From Actinomycetes bacterium (GTDB taxonomy: Bacteria; Actinomycetota; Acidimicrobiia; Spongiisociales; JAHEDJ01): a DNA stretch of 42,690 bases. The position numbers and the translations under genes are program-made. This document shows, in pieces, positions 17,805 to 25,517 of this stretch (its first letter is position 1; every line of letters begins with the position of its first letter). The stretch lies in NCBI GenBank assembly GCA_024641245.1, contig JAHEDK010000001.1, forward strand, positions 153,174 to 195,863, in the 5' to 3' direction. The notes beneath the pieces are model-generated. The model did not search any database and was not told where the DNA came from. It was given only the letters and a program-made list of their open reading frames with translations.

Positions 17805-18644
17805 CTATCCGAACGTCACTTCGGCCGTCATTGCCAGGCGGCGGTCTGATGACCACGCCGAAAGGGCGGCCGAATCGTCGTTAGTGAGTCCACCGCGCAA
17901 GCTCACAGGGCCCTCGCAGAACAGCGGCGACCGTCCACGGAAGGAGAAACGGGATACAGGTCGAGGGTCGTTGGCAACGCTGAGTCCTAGCAGCCACAGG
18001 GCAGTCATCGGCCCGTGCACGATCAAGCCCGGATATCCCTCGAGATCAGTCACGTACGGATAGTCGTAGTGGATGCGATGACCATTGAACGTGAGCGCTG
18101 AGAACCTGAACAACATGGCCGGGTCGGGAGTGATCGTTTGCATCCAGGCAGCCCAGGGGATCGCATCACCGCATGGAGTTGGAACCTGGCTTCCAACCGC
18201 GGCCTCCCGGTAAACCAGATCCTGTTCCTCGAGCACCGCCGGACCTTCTTCGGTCTCCACCTCCAAGCGGACTGTGACGAAGACCAGACGACCACTGCGA
18301 CCGTCCTTCTCCTCGATGCTGGTCACTGTGCCGGTGCGCCGGGCCGTTTGACCGATTCGAAGGGGCGCCGGGAACTCCGTGCGGCCGCCGGCGAACATCC
18401 TCCGCGGCAGTTCGACAGGCGGGAGAAACCCACCGCGCTCCGCGTGACCATCGGGTCCCAGTTGCGAACGGCGGGTGGTCGAAAGGAAGAAGAGCCAGTG
18501 CCACATTGGAGGAATGGGATCGCCGGTTCGCCACGCCTGATCCGGCAGATCGAAGGTCGCCTGTAGCGCCTTGATCGGCCACGCGGTGATGAGGTCCTCT
18601 ACCACTTCAGTCCGGCCGATCCATCCATCAAGCTGCTCAGCCAC
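17805..18644 (-). CDS. meh: Mesaconyl-C4-CoA hydratase / itaconyl-CoA hydratase-like (HTD2/MaoC family)
   Basis: A 279-residue double-hotdog hydratase. The LDGWIGRTEVVED opening, PPMWHWLFFL, LGPDGHAERGGFLPPV, LPRRMFAGGR and the late FNGHRIHYDYPY and GLIVHGPMTALWLL segments match the HTD2-like group that includes Chloroflexus mesaconyl-C4-CoA hydratase (3-methylfumaryl-CoA hydratase). That enzyme hydrates mesaconyl-C4-CoA to (S)-citramalyl-CoA; itaconyl-CoA is an alternative substrate in related enzymes. It overlaps the upstream CoA-transferase gene by 8 bp, and the two are the same pair that act in succession in the 3-hydroxypropionate bicycle. The family call is firm; substrate is inferred from the neighbours. 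Confidence 0.78.
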   Translation of the reverse strand: MAEQLDGWIGRTEVVEDLITAWPIKALQATFDLPDQAWRTGDPIPPMWHWLFFLSTTRRSQLGPDGHAERGGFLPPVELPRRMFAGGRTEFPAPLRIGQTARRTGTVTSIEEKDGRSGRLVFVTVRLEVETEEGPAVLEEQDLVYREAAVGSQVPTPCGDAIPWAAWMQTITPDPAMLFRFSALTFNGHRIHYDYPYVTDLEGYPGLIVHGPMTALWLLGLSVANDPRPVSRFSFRGRSPLFCEGPVSLRGGLTNDDSAALSAWSSDRRLAMTAEVTFG

Positions 18645-19851
18645 TCGCCACCACCTTTTCGTCGTGGAGTCTCCCGATCTCCGCCCCGCTCAACTCGAGC
18701 ACCTCACTGAGGATCTCGTCGGTGTGCTGCCCGAGCCGCGGAGCGGGCTGCGGAGGCAAGCGATCAGGACCGCTATCGAGCGGAGACCCGGGTGCCAGAT
18801 AGGGCCCGATACCCGGTTGATCGATCTCAACCAGCATCGGGTTGGCAGAACTGGCCCGTGGATCTTCTTCGAGCAGCTCACGCATCGTCTGATACGGGCC
18901 CCACAGCACCCGGTTGGCGTCGAACAATGCCGCCAGGTTGGCAAGAGATTGCGTAGCTATCCAGACCTCGAGGATCCCGGCGATCGCCTCCCGTGCAGTA
19001 AAGAGATCGCCATCGCTCCGCAGTTCGAAGCCCATATCTGCCTCGATCGCCGCCATCTCATTCTCGAGGCCGGCCGCTTCGATCATGCCGCGGAATTGTC
19101 TCGTGGTGATCGCTACCACCATCACCCTACGGCCGTCGGCGGTCACGAAGTCACGGCCGAAGGCACCGAACAGGTAATTGCCGTACCTCGCACGATCCTC
19201 GTCGTTGACCTGCACCTCACCAATATGGCCAAGATGACCGAGTGCTGCCAGGGCAACGTCGAAAAGCGGGAGCTTGAGCAGTCGGCCTTCTCCGGTTCGA
19301 TGACGGTGCCGCTCTGCCGCCAGGATCCCGGTGGTGGCAGTCATTCCCGTGATGAGATCCCAGGCAGGCAGGACTGAGTTGACCACGCCATCGGACTCCT
19401 GCGGTCCGGTGATCGACGGGTAACCAACGGCGGCGTTCACCGTGTAGTCCACCGCGGTGGACCCGTCGGAATTACCGAGGATATGGCACATGATGAGGTC
19501 AGGGCGGAGCGCCACAAGGTGGTCGTAGTCGATCCATCCTCCCTCCGGGTAATTGGTCAAGAAGATCCCGGCGTCCGGACCCGGAGCGGTGATGAGTGAA
19601 ATGGCAAGTTCCCGGCCCTCTTCCGACCGGAGATCGAGGGCGATCGACCGCTTCCCCTTGTTGAGCCCGGCCCAATACAGACTCTCACCGTATGCGGTAA
19701 CGGGCCAGCGCCGGTAGTCGAGCCCTCCGCCAATCGGGTCGAATCGAATGACGTCGGCTCCCAACTGAGCAAGGGTCATACCGCCGAGCGGCCCGGCCAC
19801 AAAGGCTGCCCCTTCAACGACGCGCATGCCGCTCAATAGACCCGAGTCCAC
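18637..19851 (-). CDS. mct: Mesaconyl-CoA C1-C4 CoA-transferase-like (2-methylfumaryl-CoA isomerase), family III
   Basis: A 404-residue CaiB/BaiF (family III) CoA-transferase. The N-terminal RVVEGAAFVAGPLGGMTLAQ, the DVIRFDPIGGGLDYRRWPVT stretch and the VVNSVLPAWDLITG segment (candidate catalytic Asp165) closely follow, from memory, Chloroflexus mesaconyl-C1-CoA:C4-CoA transferase, a roughly 409-residue enzyme that moves CoA within one mesaconyl molecule. The C-terminus PAPRLGQHTDEILSEVL is usual for the family. The start is GTG at 19851 with GGGAGAGGAG upstream; the open frame extends to 20250 but crosses the divergent lyase gene. It is coupled to the hydratase gene by an 8-bp overlap. An intermolecular succinyl-CoA:C5-dicarboxylate transferase is the alternative. 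Confidence 0.78.
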   Translation of the reverse strand: MDSGLLSGMRVVEGAAFVAGPLGGMTLAQLGADVIRFDPIGGGLDYRRWPVTAYGESLYWAGLNKGKRSIALDLRSEEGRELAISLITAPGPDAGIFLTNYPEGGWIDYDHLVALRPDLIMCHILGNSDGSTAVDYTVNAAVGYPSITGPQESDGVVNSVLPAWDLITGMTATTGILAAERHRHRTGEGRLLKLPLFDVALAALGHLGHIGEVQVNDEDRARYGNYLFGAFGRDFVTADGRRVMVVAITTRQFRGMIEAAGLENEMAAIEADMGFELRSDGDLFTAREAIAGILEVWIATQSLANLAALFDANRVLWGPYQTMRELLEEDPRASSANPMLVEIDQPGIGPYLAPGSPLDSGPDRLPPQPAPRLGQHTDEILSEVLELSGAEIGRLHDEKVVASG

Positions 19852-19878
19852 CGACGCTCCTCTCCCGGTCTGCGATTG

Positions 19879-19884
19879 ATTGTA
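19879..19884 (-). promoter_or_regulatory. Candidate -10 box for the mct-meh transcript
   Basis: TACAAT on the minus strand lies 27 nt before the GTG start of the mct-like gene, giving a leader of about 20 nt. The adjacent TCGAG-N5-CTCGA inverted repeat (19885-19899) could be an operator in the divergent control region between the two arms of the C5 cluster. No -35 is clear. Confidence 0.3.
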
Positions 19885-19966
19885 TCGAGGGCAGCTCGAC
19901 CGGCCTGATCTCGAGGTGCTACAAAGAAGGCACATCGACATGTAGGAAAGAGAGGGACCCGGCACC

Positions 19967-20833
19967 GTGACAGCTCGAAGCTTCCTGTTCGTCCCGGGTG
20001 ATCGGCCCGACATGCTCGCCAAGGCCACCCAACGTGGCGCCGACGCGTTGATAATCGATCTCGAGGATGCGGTGGCACCGTCGGCGAAGCAGCATGCACG
20101 GGCAACGGTTGCCTCCTGGCTGGCCGGCCTCGCCGGGCCCGTCCCGGATGTCTGGGTTCGCCTCAACCACCCGGGCGATTCATTCGAGGCGGAGATGCTG
20201 GCGGTGGCCGGCGCCAATCTGACCGGTTTGATGATCCCCAAGGTTTCCACTCACACGGAACTCGAACGTGCTGCCAATCTCCTAGACGACGTTGAGATCG
20301 CCAACCGGCTACCAAGCGGCTCGATCCGGCTCCTGCCCATCGTTGAGACTGCGGCGGGGATGCTGAAGGTTGGCGAGCTCGGTGCCGCCCGGAGGGTCAG
20401 TCAGTTGATGATCGGCGAACTCGATTTGAGTGCCGAACTCGGCATCGACCCCACTAATTCGACAGCGTTGCTGCCGCTGCGCATGCAGGTTGTGGTCGCT
20501 TCTGCGGCACTGGCGCTGGACGCGCCGCTCGGCCCGGTTTCCCCCAACTTCACGAACCTGGAAACACTGCGAAACGAGACACAGGAGCTTTCCTCCCTCG
20601 GCTTCGGAAGCCGGCCCGCCATCCACCCCGTCCAGGTTCCCGTTTACAACGAGGTCTTCGGCGTTACACCCGGTGTCGTGGCCAAAGCCCGAAAGCTGAT
20701 TGCTTTGTACGACGCGGCACTCGCCGAAGGTCGGGGGGCAGTCACCGATGACGAAGGACACATGGTTGACGAAGCGGTTGTACGACTGGCTCGCCGAATG
20801 CTGGATAGGTCCCGGCCGGACCCCGCCGAATGA
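19967..20833 (+). CDS. CitE/HpcH family acyl-CoA lyase, probable citramalyl-CoA lyase
   Basis: A 288-residue TIM-barrel lyase. Visible family residues are FVPGDRPDMLAKA at the N-terminus, LIIDLEDAVAP near 28-38, VRLN (Arg65), IVETAAG (metal ligand Glu127), GELDLSAELG (metal ligand Asp153) and SRPAIHPVQV near 230. CitE-like enzymes of this size, as in mycobacterial Rv2498c and bacterial Ccl, cleave citramalyl-CoA to acetyl-CoA and pyruvate; malyl- or methylmalyl-CoA are other options. The GTG start at 19967 has AGAGGGA about 7 nt upstream. Its stop overlaps the dehydrogenase start (ATGA), making it first in a four-gene coupled operon. Confidence 0.82.
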   Translation: MTARSFLFVPGDRPDMLAKATQRGADALIIDLEDAVAPSAKQHARATVASWLAGLAGPVPDVWVRLNHPGDSFEAEMLAVAGANLTGLMIPKVSTHTELERAANLLDDVEIANRLPSGSIRLLPIVETAAGMLKVGELGAARRVSQLMIGELDLSAELGIDPTNSTALLPLRMQVVVASAALALDAPLGPVSPNFTNLETLRNETQELSSLGFGSRPAIHPVQVPVYNEVFGVTPGVVAKARKLIALYDAALAEGRGAVTDDEGHMVDEAVVRLARRMLDRSRPDPAE

Positions 20834-22455
20834 GCTGGCAAGAGGACGCCCGCCGGGTCGTAGGCCAGATGCAGGCTGCGGTCGAGGCTGCGTCAGCTCA
20901 CCTTGCCTCAGCGACCCGTTACGGCGGCCGGATCTCGACGAAGATGCTGGATCAACATCAGGAAGCCGTCTATCACCTCGCCTTCCTGGCGGCCGAGACC
21001 GCGATGACCGGCGTGATGGTCGAGTATTCCGAACACGGAGAAACCGAGTTGCGGATCGGACGTGTCGCAGTGGCAGATCTGCTGCGATCGGCCCGCGCTC
21101 GGATCGATGGGCGACGCGCCGACCTTGGTATCGAGGCCGATCTACGCGACGAGCCCTGCAACCGGGTGCTCGAAGCCGGATCAGATCCCGATGTCATCGA
21201 GGGACTCGTCGCCTCCTTCGAGGCAACCACCATCGCTCCCAAACACCTGGATGAGGACATCGCTCTGGTGGTCGGCACCTTTGCGCGGTTCGCCCGTGAG
21301 AAAGTTGCCCCCTGCGCAGCGGAGGTGCATCGCCATAATCTCGACGTCCCCGAGGAGTTGATAGAAGGCATGGCGGCCGTCGGCGCCTTCGGGATGTCGA
21401 TACCTGCGGACCTGGGGGGCTTCCAGGATCCAGCAGGATCCGGCCTGCTGGCCATGGCCGTCGCCACTGAAGAGCTCTCCCGAGGGTCGCTGATGGCAGG
21501 GTCGCTGCTCACCAGGCCCGAGATCCTGGTATCCGCGCTGCTGGAAGGTGGGACCGATGAGCAGCAACAGAGATGGTTGCCGCGAATAGCGGCCGGCGAG
21601 CAGATGGTGGCGGTGTCGGTCACCGAACCGGATGTCGGCTCCGACGTCGCCTCCATACGTATGTCGGCCCGTCGGGACGGCGATCACTTCGTCCTCAACG
21701 GGGCCAAGATGTGGGCTACATTCGCCGGACGCGCAGAACTTCTCATGATCCTGGCCAGAACCAATCCAGATCTGTCCGCCGGGGCCAGGGGCCTCTCGCT
21801 GTTCGTGCTCGAGAAACCCCCGTTTGCCGGACACGAGTTCACCATCGATCAGACAGGAGGTGGCTCTTTACGGGGTCTGGCAATCGACACAATCGGCTAT
21901 CGAGGTCTCCACAGTTTCGAGTTGACCTTCGATGACTACCTGGTGCCGTTTGATGCGCTCATCGGCGGCGAAGCGGGGCTCGACAGGGGCTTCTACCTGC
22001 AAATGGGAGCGTTCGCGTCCGGCCGCCTGCAAACGGCAGCCAGGGCGCTCGGGGTCATGCAGGCCGCCTTCGATGAGGGCCTGGCCTACAGCCGGGCGAG
22101 GAACGTCTTTGGCAGGCCGCTCCTCGAGTTCGGGCTGAGCAGAACCACTCTGGCCCGGATGGCGGCGCGTATCCAGGCCAACCGCCAGTTCACCTATCAC
22201 GCAGCCGGGCTGTTGTCGGCCGGCGAAGGTCAGATCGAAGCGGCCATGGCCAAAGCCCTCGCCTCCCGAGCGGCGGAAGAGATCACCCGGGATGCGATGC
22301 AACTCCACGGTGGCTATGGATACGCAGAGGAGTACCCGATCAGCAGGTTGTTCGTGGATGCCCGGGTTCTGTCGATCTTCGAAGGAACAGAGGAGGTACT
22401 GGCAGTGCGGGTCATCGGAAAGGGCTTGCTCGAACGAGCGGTATCAAGCACATGA
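20830..22455 (+). CDS. mcd: Long acyl-CoA dehydrogenase, probable methylsuccinyl-CoA dehydrogenase
   Basis: A 541-residue FAD enzyme. Ordinary acyl-CoA dehydrogenases have about 380 residues; here an N-terminal domain of about 140 residues, rich in helix-forming residues (MQAAVEAASAHLASATRYG, EAVYHLAFLAAETA), precedes the catalytic core. Methylsuccinyl-CoA dehydrogenase of the ethylmalonyl-CoA pathway is, from family knowledge, about 550 residues with a comparable extension. The core shows VSVTEPDVGSDVASI, LNGAKMWATFAG and LHGGYGYAEEYPISR, and ends with FEGTEEVLAVRVIGKG near 517. The predicted reaction is methylsuccinyl-CoA to mesaconyl-CoA, with electrons passed to ETF. Both ends overlap neighbours in ATGA. 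Substrate is inferred. Confidence 0.72.
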   Translation: MSWQEDARRVVGQMQAAVEAASAHLASATRYGGRISTKMLDQHQEAVYHLAFLAAETAMTGVMVEYSEHGETELRIGRVAVADLLRSARARIDGRRADLGIEADLRDEPCNRVLEAGSDPDVIEGLVASFEATTIAPKHLDEDIALVVGTFARFAREKVAPCAAEVHRHNLDVPEELIEGMAAVGAFGMSIPADLGGFQDPAGSGLLAMAVATEELSRGSLMAGSLLTRPEILVSALLEGGTDEQQQRWLPRIAAGEQMVAVSVTEPDVGSDVASIRMSARRDGDHFVLNGAKMWATFAGRAELLMILARTNPDLSAGARGLSLFVLEKPPFAGHEFTIDQTGGGSLRGLAIDTIGYRGLHSFELTFDDYLVPFDALIGGEAGLDRGFYLQMGAFASGRLQTAARALGVMQAAFDEGLAYSRARNVFGRPLLEFGLSRTTLARMAARIQANRQFTYHAAGLLSAGEGQIEAAMAKALASRAAEEITRDAMQLHGGYGYAEEYPISRLFVDARVLSIFEGTEEVLAVRVIGKGLLERAVSST

Positions 22456-23594
22456 TCGATCATCCCGGATACCGGCAGGCGTTTCTCGACTGGATGGCGT
22501 GCGCGCGTGCAGGTCGGTCCGAACCAACCGCCACTGCATCTCTCCAGATAGATGACTCCCTCCTCGAACGAACTACCTGGTTGGGGGTAGCCGGACATGT
22601 TCTGGACTACGACGACACGTACGCCCCGGGGCTCTCCCACCTCAGCGCACCGGTCGCTCCTGTCGCACTCGTGCTCGGAGCGCACATCGGAGTCTCGGTC
22701 GGTTCGATGCTGGCCGCCTACGCCGCCGGTTTCGAAGCAATGGCCGCACTAGCCAAGGCAGGCCACCCGATGCTGTATGAGCGAGGCTGGCACCCGACCG
22801 CAGTCACAGGAACGGTCGGCGCCGCCACCGCCGCCGCGCATCTCCTCGGCCTCGACGCGGAACAAACGACCAATGCTCAACTGCTGGCCGTGCTCGGCGC
22901 CGGAGGTTTGCGCACAGCGTTCGGCACGGACGGCAAGAGCCTCCAGGTGGGAATGGCCGCATCCCAGGGCGTTCAGGCGGCGGTATTCGCCTCGAACGGC
23001 GCCAACACAAGCGACGCCGTTCGCGAAGGGTATGAGTCCGCCTACGGCGCCCGATGGGCCGAACCGGATCCAGATGATCCGGCTATCGAGGAGAACTGGA
23101 TCAAGGCCTTCCCGTGTTGCCTGCAGACGCACGCGCCGATTGAGGCAGCCATCCGGGCCTCTGCCTCCCGCCGCGCGGACGCGGTCGGGTCGATTACGGT
23201 GGTCGTTCATCCCCGCTCACGACAGGCTGCGCCACTCGATGATGTCTCCACCGGTCTCGAAGCCAAGTTCTCGATTCCATATACGACCGCCTTCGGGTGG
23301 CTGTACGGCCCACCGGGCGCGAGGGCATTCGTCGGAGTAGACGAGGCCGCCCGCACGCTCGCCGCGCGGATCAGGGTGGAACTCGACGATCATCTGCCCG
23401 AATCGTCTGCCGTGCTGAAGTGGGATTCCGACTCGATCGAAATCGACGCGGCACTCGGATCTCCGCTTCACCCGATGACTATCGAACAACTGGATCAGAA
23501 GACGCGCTCGCTCTCGGGCGAGATCCTCATCGGGGCACTCAACGATCGAGATCGCCCCGCCGTCGAAGTCCTCCGGCTGGTGTTGGGCGAATGA
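22452..23594 (+). CDS. MmgE/PrpD family protein (2-methylcitrate dehydratase / cis-aconitate decarboxylase-like)
   Basis: A 380-residue MmgE/PrpD protein. Family segments are HVLDYDDTYAPGLSHLSAPV near 48, the AAYAAGFEA helix, RGWHPTAVTGTVGAATAAAHLLGL near 117, FGTDGKSLQVGMAASQGV, a FPCCLQTHAPI segment and KFSIPYTTAFGW. It is 70-120 residues shorter than most members and begins close to the DYDDT motif. The family includes 2-methylcitrate dehydratase, iminodisuccinate epimerase and cis-aconitate decarboxylase, which makes itaconate. In this operon a C5 role such as itaconate formation or hydration/isomerisation of a methyl-branched dicarboxylate is attractive but unproven. It is coupled at both ends by ATGA. 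Confidence 0.78.
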   Translation: MIDHPGYRQAFLDWMACARAGRSEPTATASLQIDDSLLERTTWLGVAGHVLDYDDTYAPGLSHLSAPVAPVALVLGAHIGVSVGSMLAAYAAGFEAMAALAKAGHPMLYERGWHPTAVTGTVGAATAAAHLLGLDAEQTTNAQLLAVLGAGGLRTAFGTDGKSLQVGMAASQGVQAAVFASNGANTSDAVREGYESAYGARWAEPDPDDPAIEENWIKAFPCCLQTHAPIEAAIRASASRRADAVGSITVVVHPRSRQAAPLDDVSTGLEAKFSIPYTTAFGWLYGPPGARAFVGVDEAARTLAARIRVELDDHLPESSAVLKWDSDSIEIDAALGSPLHPMTIEQLDQKTRSLSGEILIGALNDRDRPAVEVLRLVLGE

Positions 23595-24721
23595 GCGGCT
23601 TGCTTGACGGTGTCCGGGTAATCGATCTGACCAGGGTCCTCGCCGGACCGTACGCGGGCCAGGTGCTCGCCGAGATGGGCGCCGACGTAATCAAGGTCGA
23701 ACCTCCTGAGGGTGACATGGCTCGTGGTATCGGACCGTTCATCGACGGTCGATCGCTCTACTTCTCGTCGCTCAACACCGGCAAGCGCGGCATCGTGCTC
23801 GACTTGACCACGGAAGCCGGTACCGAAGCTCTTCATGCCCTACTGGAGACGACCGACATCTTGCTCGAGAACTACCGGCCGGCCGCAGCCAGGAAACTCG
23901 GTCTCGAACCCGACCTCCTGCTGGCCCGCCACCCACGCCTCGTAATCGTGACGATCTCGGGATATGCCAGAAACAGCTCTCGCGCCGCAGATGGGTCATT
24001 CGATCTCATCGCCCAGGCCGAAAGCGGAATCATGTCCATCACCGGCGAAGAAGGCGGAGCACCGGCCCGGGCCGGCGTTGCGATCAGCGACCTGGCGGCC
24101 GGGTTGTGGGCGGCACTCGGCGGAGTCGCCGCCTATACCGGGTGCCTGCGCGACGGCCGCGGACGCCACGTCGAGGTCCCCCTACTCGATTCGGCCATGT
24201 CGCTCCTGGCCTACATGGCAACGTCGGCCATGGGAACAGGGGTTGATCCTGCTCCGGTCGGATCCGGACACCACAACATTGTGCCGTATCGAGCGTTTGC
24301 CACGCGCGACGGCTGGGTCGTCATCGCGGTCATCGGCGACAAGTTCTGGCCGCTTCTCTGCAATGCGATCGGTCTCGAGCATCTCGCCGGAGACGACCGC
24401 TTCCGGACGAATCCGCAGCGCACCGACGCCCGGGAGGAGGTAGACGCGGCAGTTGAAGCGGCCGTGGCACGTTTTTCGACGGAAGAGGCGCTGGCGCGCC
24501 TCAGCGTCGCCGGGGTGCCCCACGGACCGCTCAACACCGTACTCCAGGCAATCGCCATGCCATACGTCGCGGAGACCGGGATGGTGGGTGAGGTCGACAC
24601 GTCGGACGGTAACTATCGCGTCGTCCAGGGGCCACTCCGATCCGGGGACTCGAGACGACCGGCGCCGACACTCGGCCAGCACACGGAAGAGATCCTCACG
24701 GAGTTGTTGGGAAACGAGTAG
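23591..24721 (+). CDS. CaiB/BaiF family III CoA-transferase, probable dicarboxylate CoA-transferase
   Basis: A 376-residue family III CoA-transferase. Typical features are VRVIDLTRVLAGPYAGQVLAEMGADVIKVE, NTGKRGIVLDL, LLENYRPAA and the candidate catalytic Asp167 in GVAISDLAAG. The PTLGQHTEEIL C-terminus is standard. The start at 23591 overlaps the MmgE/PrpD stop (ATGA); the open frame extends upstream to 23297 inside that gene. This second transferase is distinct from the mct-like one and probably activates the free acid (methylsuccinate, itaconate or mesaconate) with succinyl-CoA or acetyl-CoA as donor. The acid is inferred from the operon only. It is the last gene of the plus-strand arm. Confidence 0.85.
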   Translation: MSGLLDGVRVIDLTRVLAGPYAGQVLAEMGADVIKVEPPEGDMARGIGPFIDGRSLYFSSLNTGKRGIVLDLTTEAGTEALHALLETTDILLENYRPAAARKLGLEPDLLLARHPRLVIVTISGYARNSSRAADGSFDLIAQAESGIMSITGEEGGAPARAGVAISDLAAGLWAALGGVAAYTGCLRDGRGRHVEVPLLDSAMSLLAYMATSAMGTGVDPAPVGSGHHNIVPYRAFATRDGWVVIAVIGDKFWPLLCNAIGLEHLAGDDRFRTNPQRTDAREEVDAAVEAAVARFSTEEALARLSVAGVPHGPLNTVLQAIAMPYVAETGMVGEVDTSDGNYRVVQGPLRSGDSRRPAPTLGQHTEEILTELLGNE

Positions 24722-24735
24722 CGGATCCGATCCGC
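24721..24735. terminator. Short inverted repeat between convergent genes
   Basis: GCGGATC-C-GATCCGC is a perfect 15-nt inverted repeat starting at the last base of the CoA-transferase stop and 32 bp before the convergent ABC permease end. As a hairpin it would be GCGGA/TCCGC with a 5-nt loop. There is no U-tract. Confidence 0.3.
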
Positions 24736-24766
24736 ATGGCGGGCGGTGGGCACCCGGCGCGCAAGG

Positions 24767-25516
24767 TCACTCCCAACGGAAGAAGCGCAAACCGAGCCCG
24801 GCACTCACCACGGCGATCCCACCGAAGATCACCCATGCAAGCCCGGCATCCAGACCCAGCCACACATCGTGCATCATCCTGACGGCATGCCACAGCGGCG
24901 TGAAATCGGACACGGTTCGCATCGCATCCGTTAGCACTTCTGGTGGCGGACCCGCTCCTCCAAGAAACAACATGACGAACCAGACCAGCATGCCGACGGC
25001 CTGCGCAGCACGCGCGGTCGGGAGAACTGCACCCAGGAAGATGCCGAACGCGGCAAAGCCGACTACCAGTAGCGCAAAGACTCCCAGAACCCCAGGTATT
25101 GAATCGGCGGGTTCGAAGTCGTATGCGAGTTGCGCCGCAATGAGCAGTAGGACACCGCTGATCGCGGAAACAACGAACGCCACCGTCAGTTCGGCACCGG
25201 CGACGGCCGCGGCGGTGACCGAAGAGGCATGGAAGCGTTTGAGGACTCCCCGCTCCCTGTTGCCGGCGAGGTGAGTGGGAATACTGATTACGCACACTGA
25301 GGCAACGACGAGAGCTAGATAGGCGGGGACGTAATAGGTTATCGCTCCGACCCCCCGATACACGAGCTGTTCTCCCGGTTGAGAAGGCTCATTACCGAAA
25401 ACTCCACCGAGGACAAAGAGGATGATCAGCGGCAAAGCGAGAGAGAACATCACCGTCAACGGTTCGCGCAGGAACAACTTGAGCTCCACCCACGACAGTC
25501 TCACAAGTGTGTGCAT
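24767..25516 (-). CDS. ABC-2 type transporter permease (DrrB-like)
   Basis: A 249-residue permease with six hydrophobic segments: the first is PLTVMFSLALPLIILFVLGGVF, and later ones follow NRERGVLKRFHASSVTAAAVAGAE, the cytoplasmic loop typical of ABC-2 permeases. The C-terminal region has the LWHAVRMMHDVWLG segment common in drug and antibiotic exporters. The start is taken at 25516, one base after the ATPase stop (TGACATG). It pairs with the ATPase encoded immediately upstream. The substrate is not predictable from sequence. Confidence 0.87.
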   Translation of the reverse strand: MHTLVRLSWVELKLFLREPLTVMFSLALPLIILFVLGGVFGNEPSQPGEQLVYRGVGAITYYVPAYLALVVASVCVISIPTHLAGNRERGVLKRFHASSVTAAAVAGAELTVAFVVSAISGVLLLIAAQLAYDFEPADSIPGVLGVFALLVVGFAAFGIFLGAVLPTARAAQAVGMLVWFVMLFLGGAGPPPEVLTDAMRTVSDFTPLWHAVRMMHDVWLGLDAGLAWVIFGGIAVVSAGLGLRFFRWE

Positions 25517-25517
25517 G

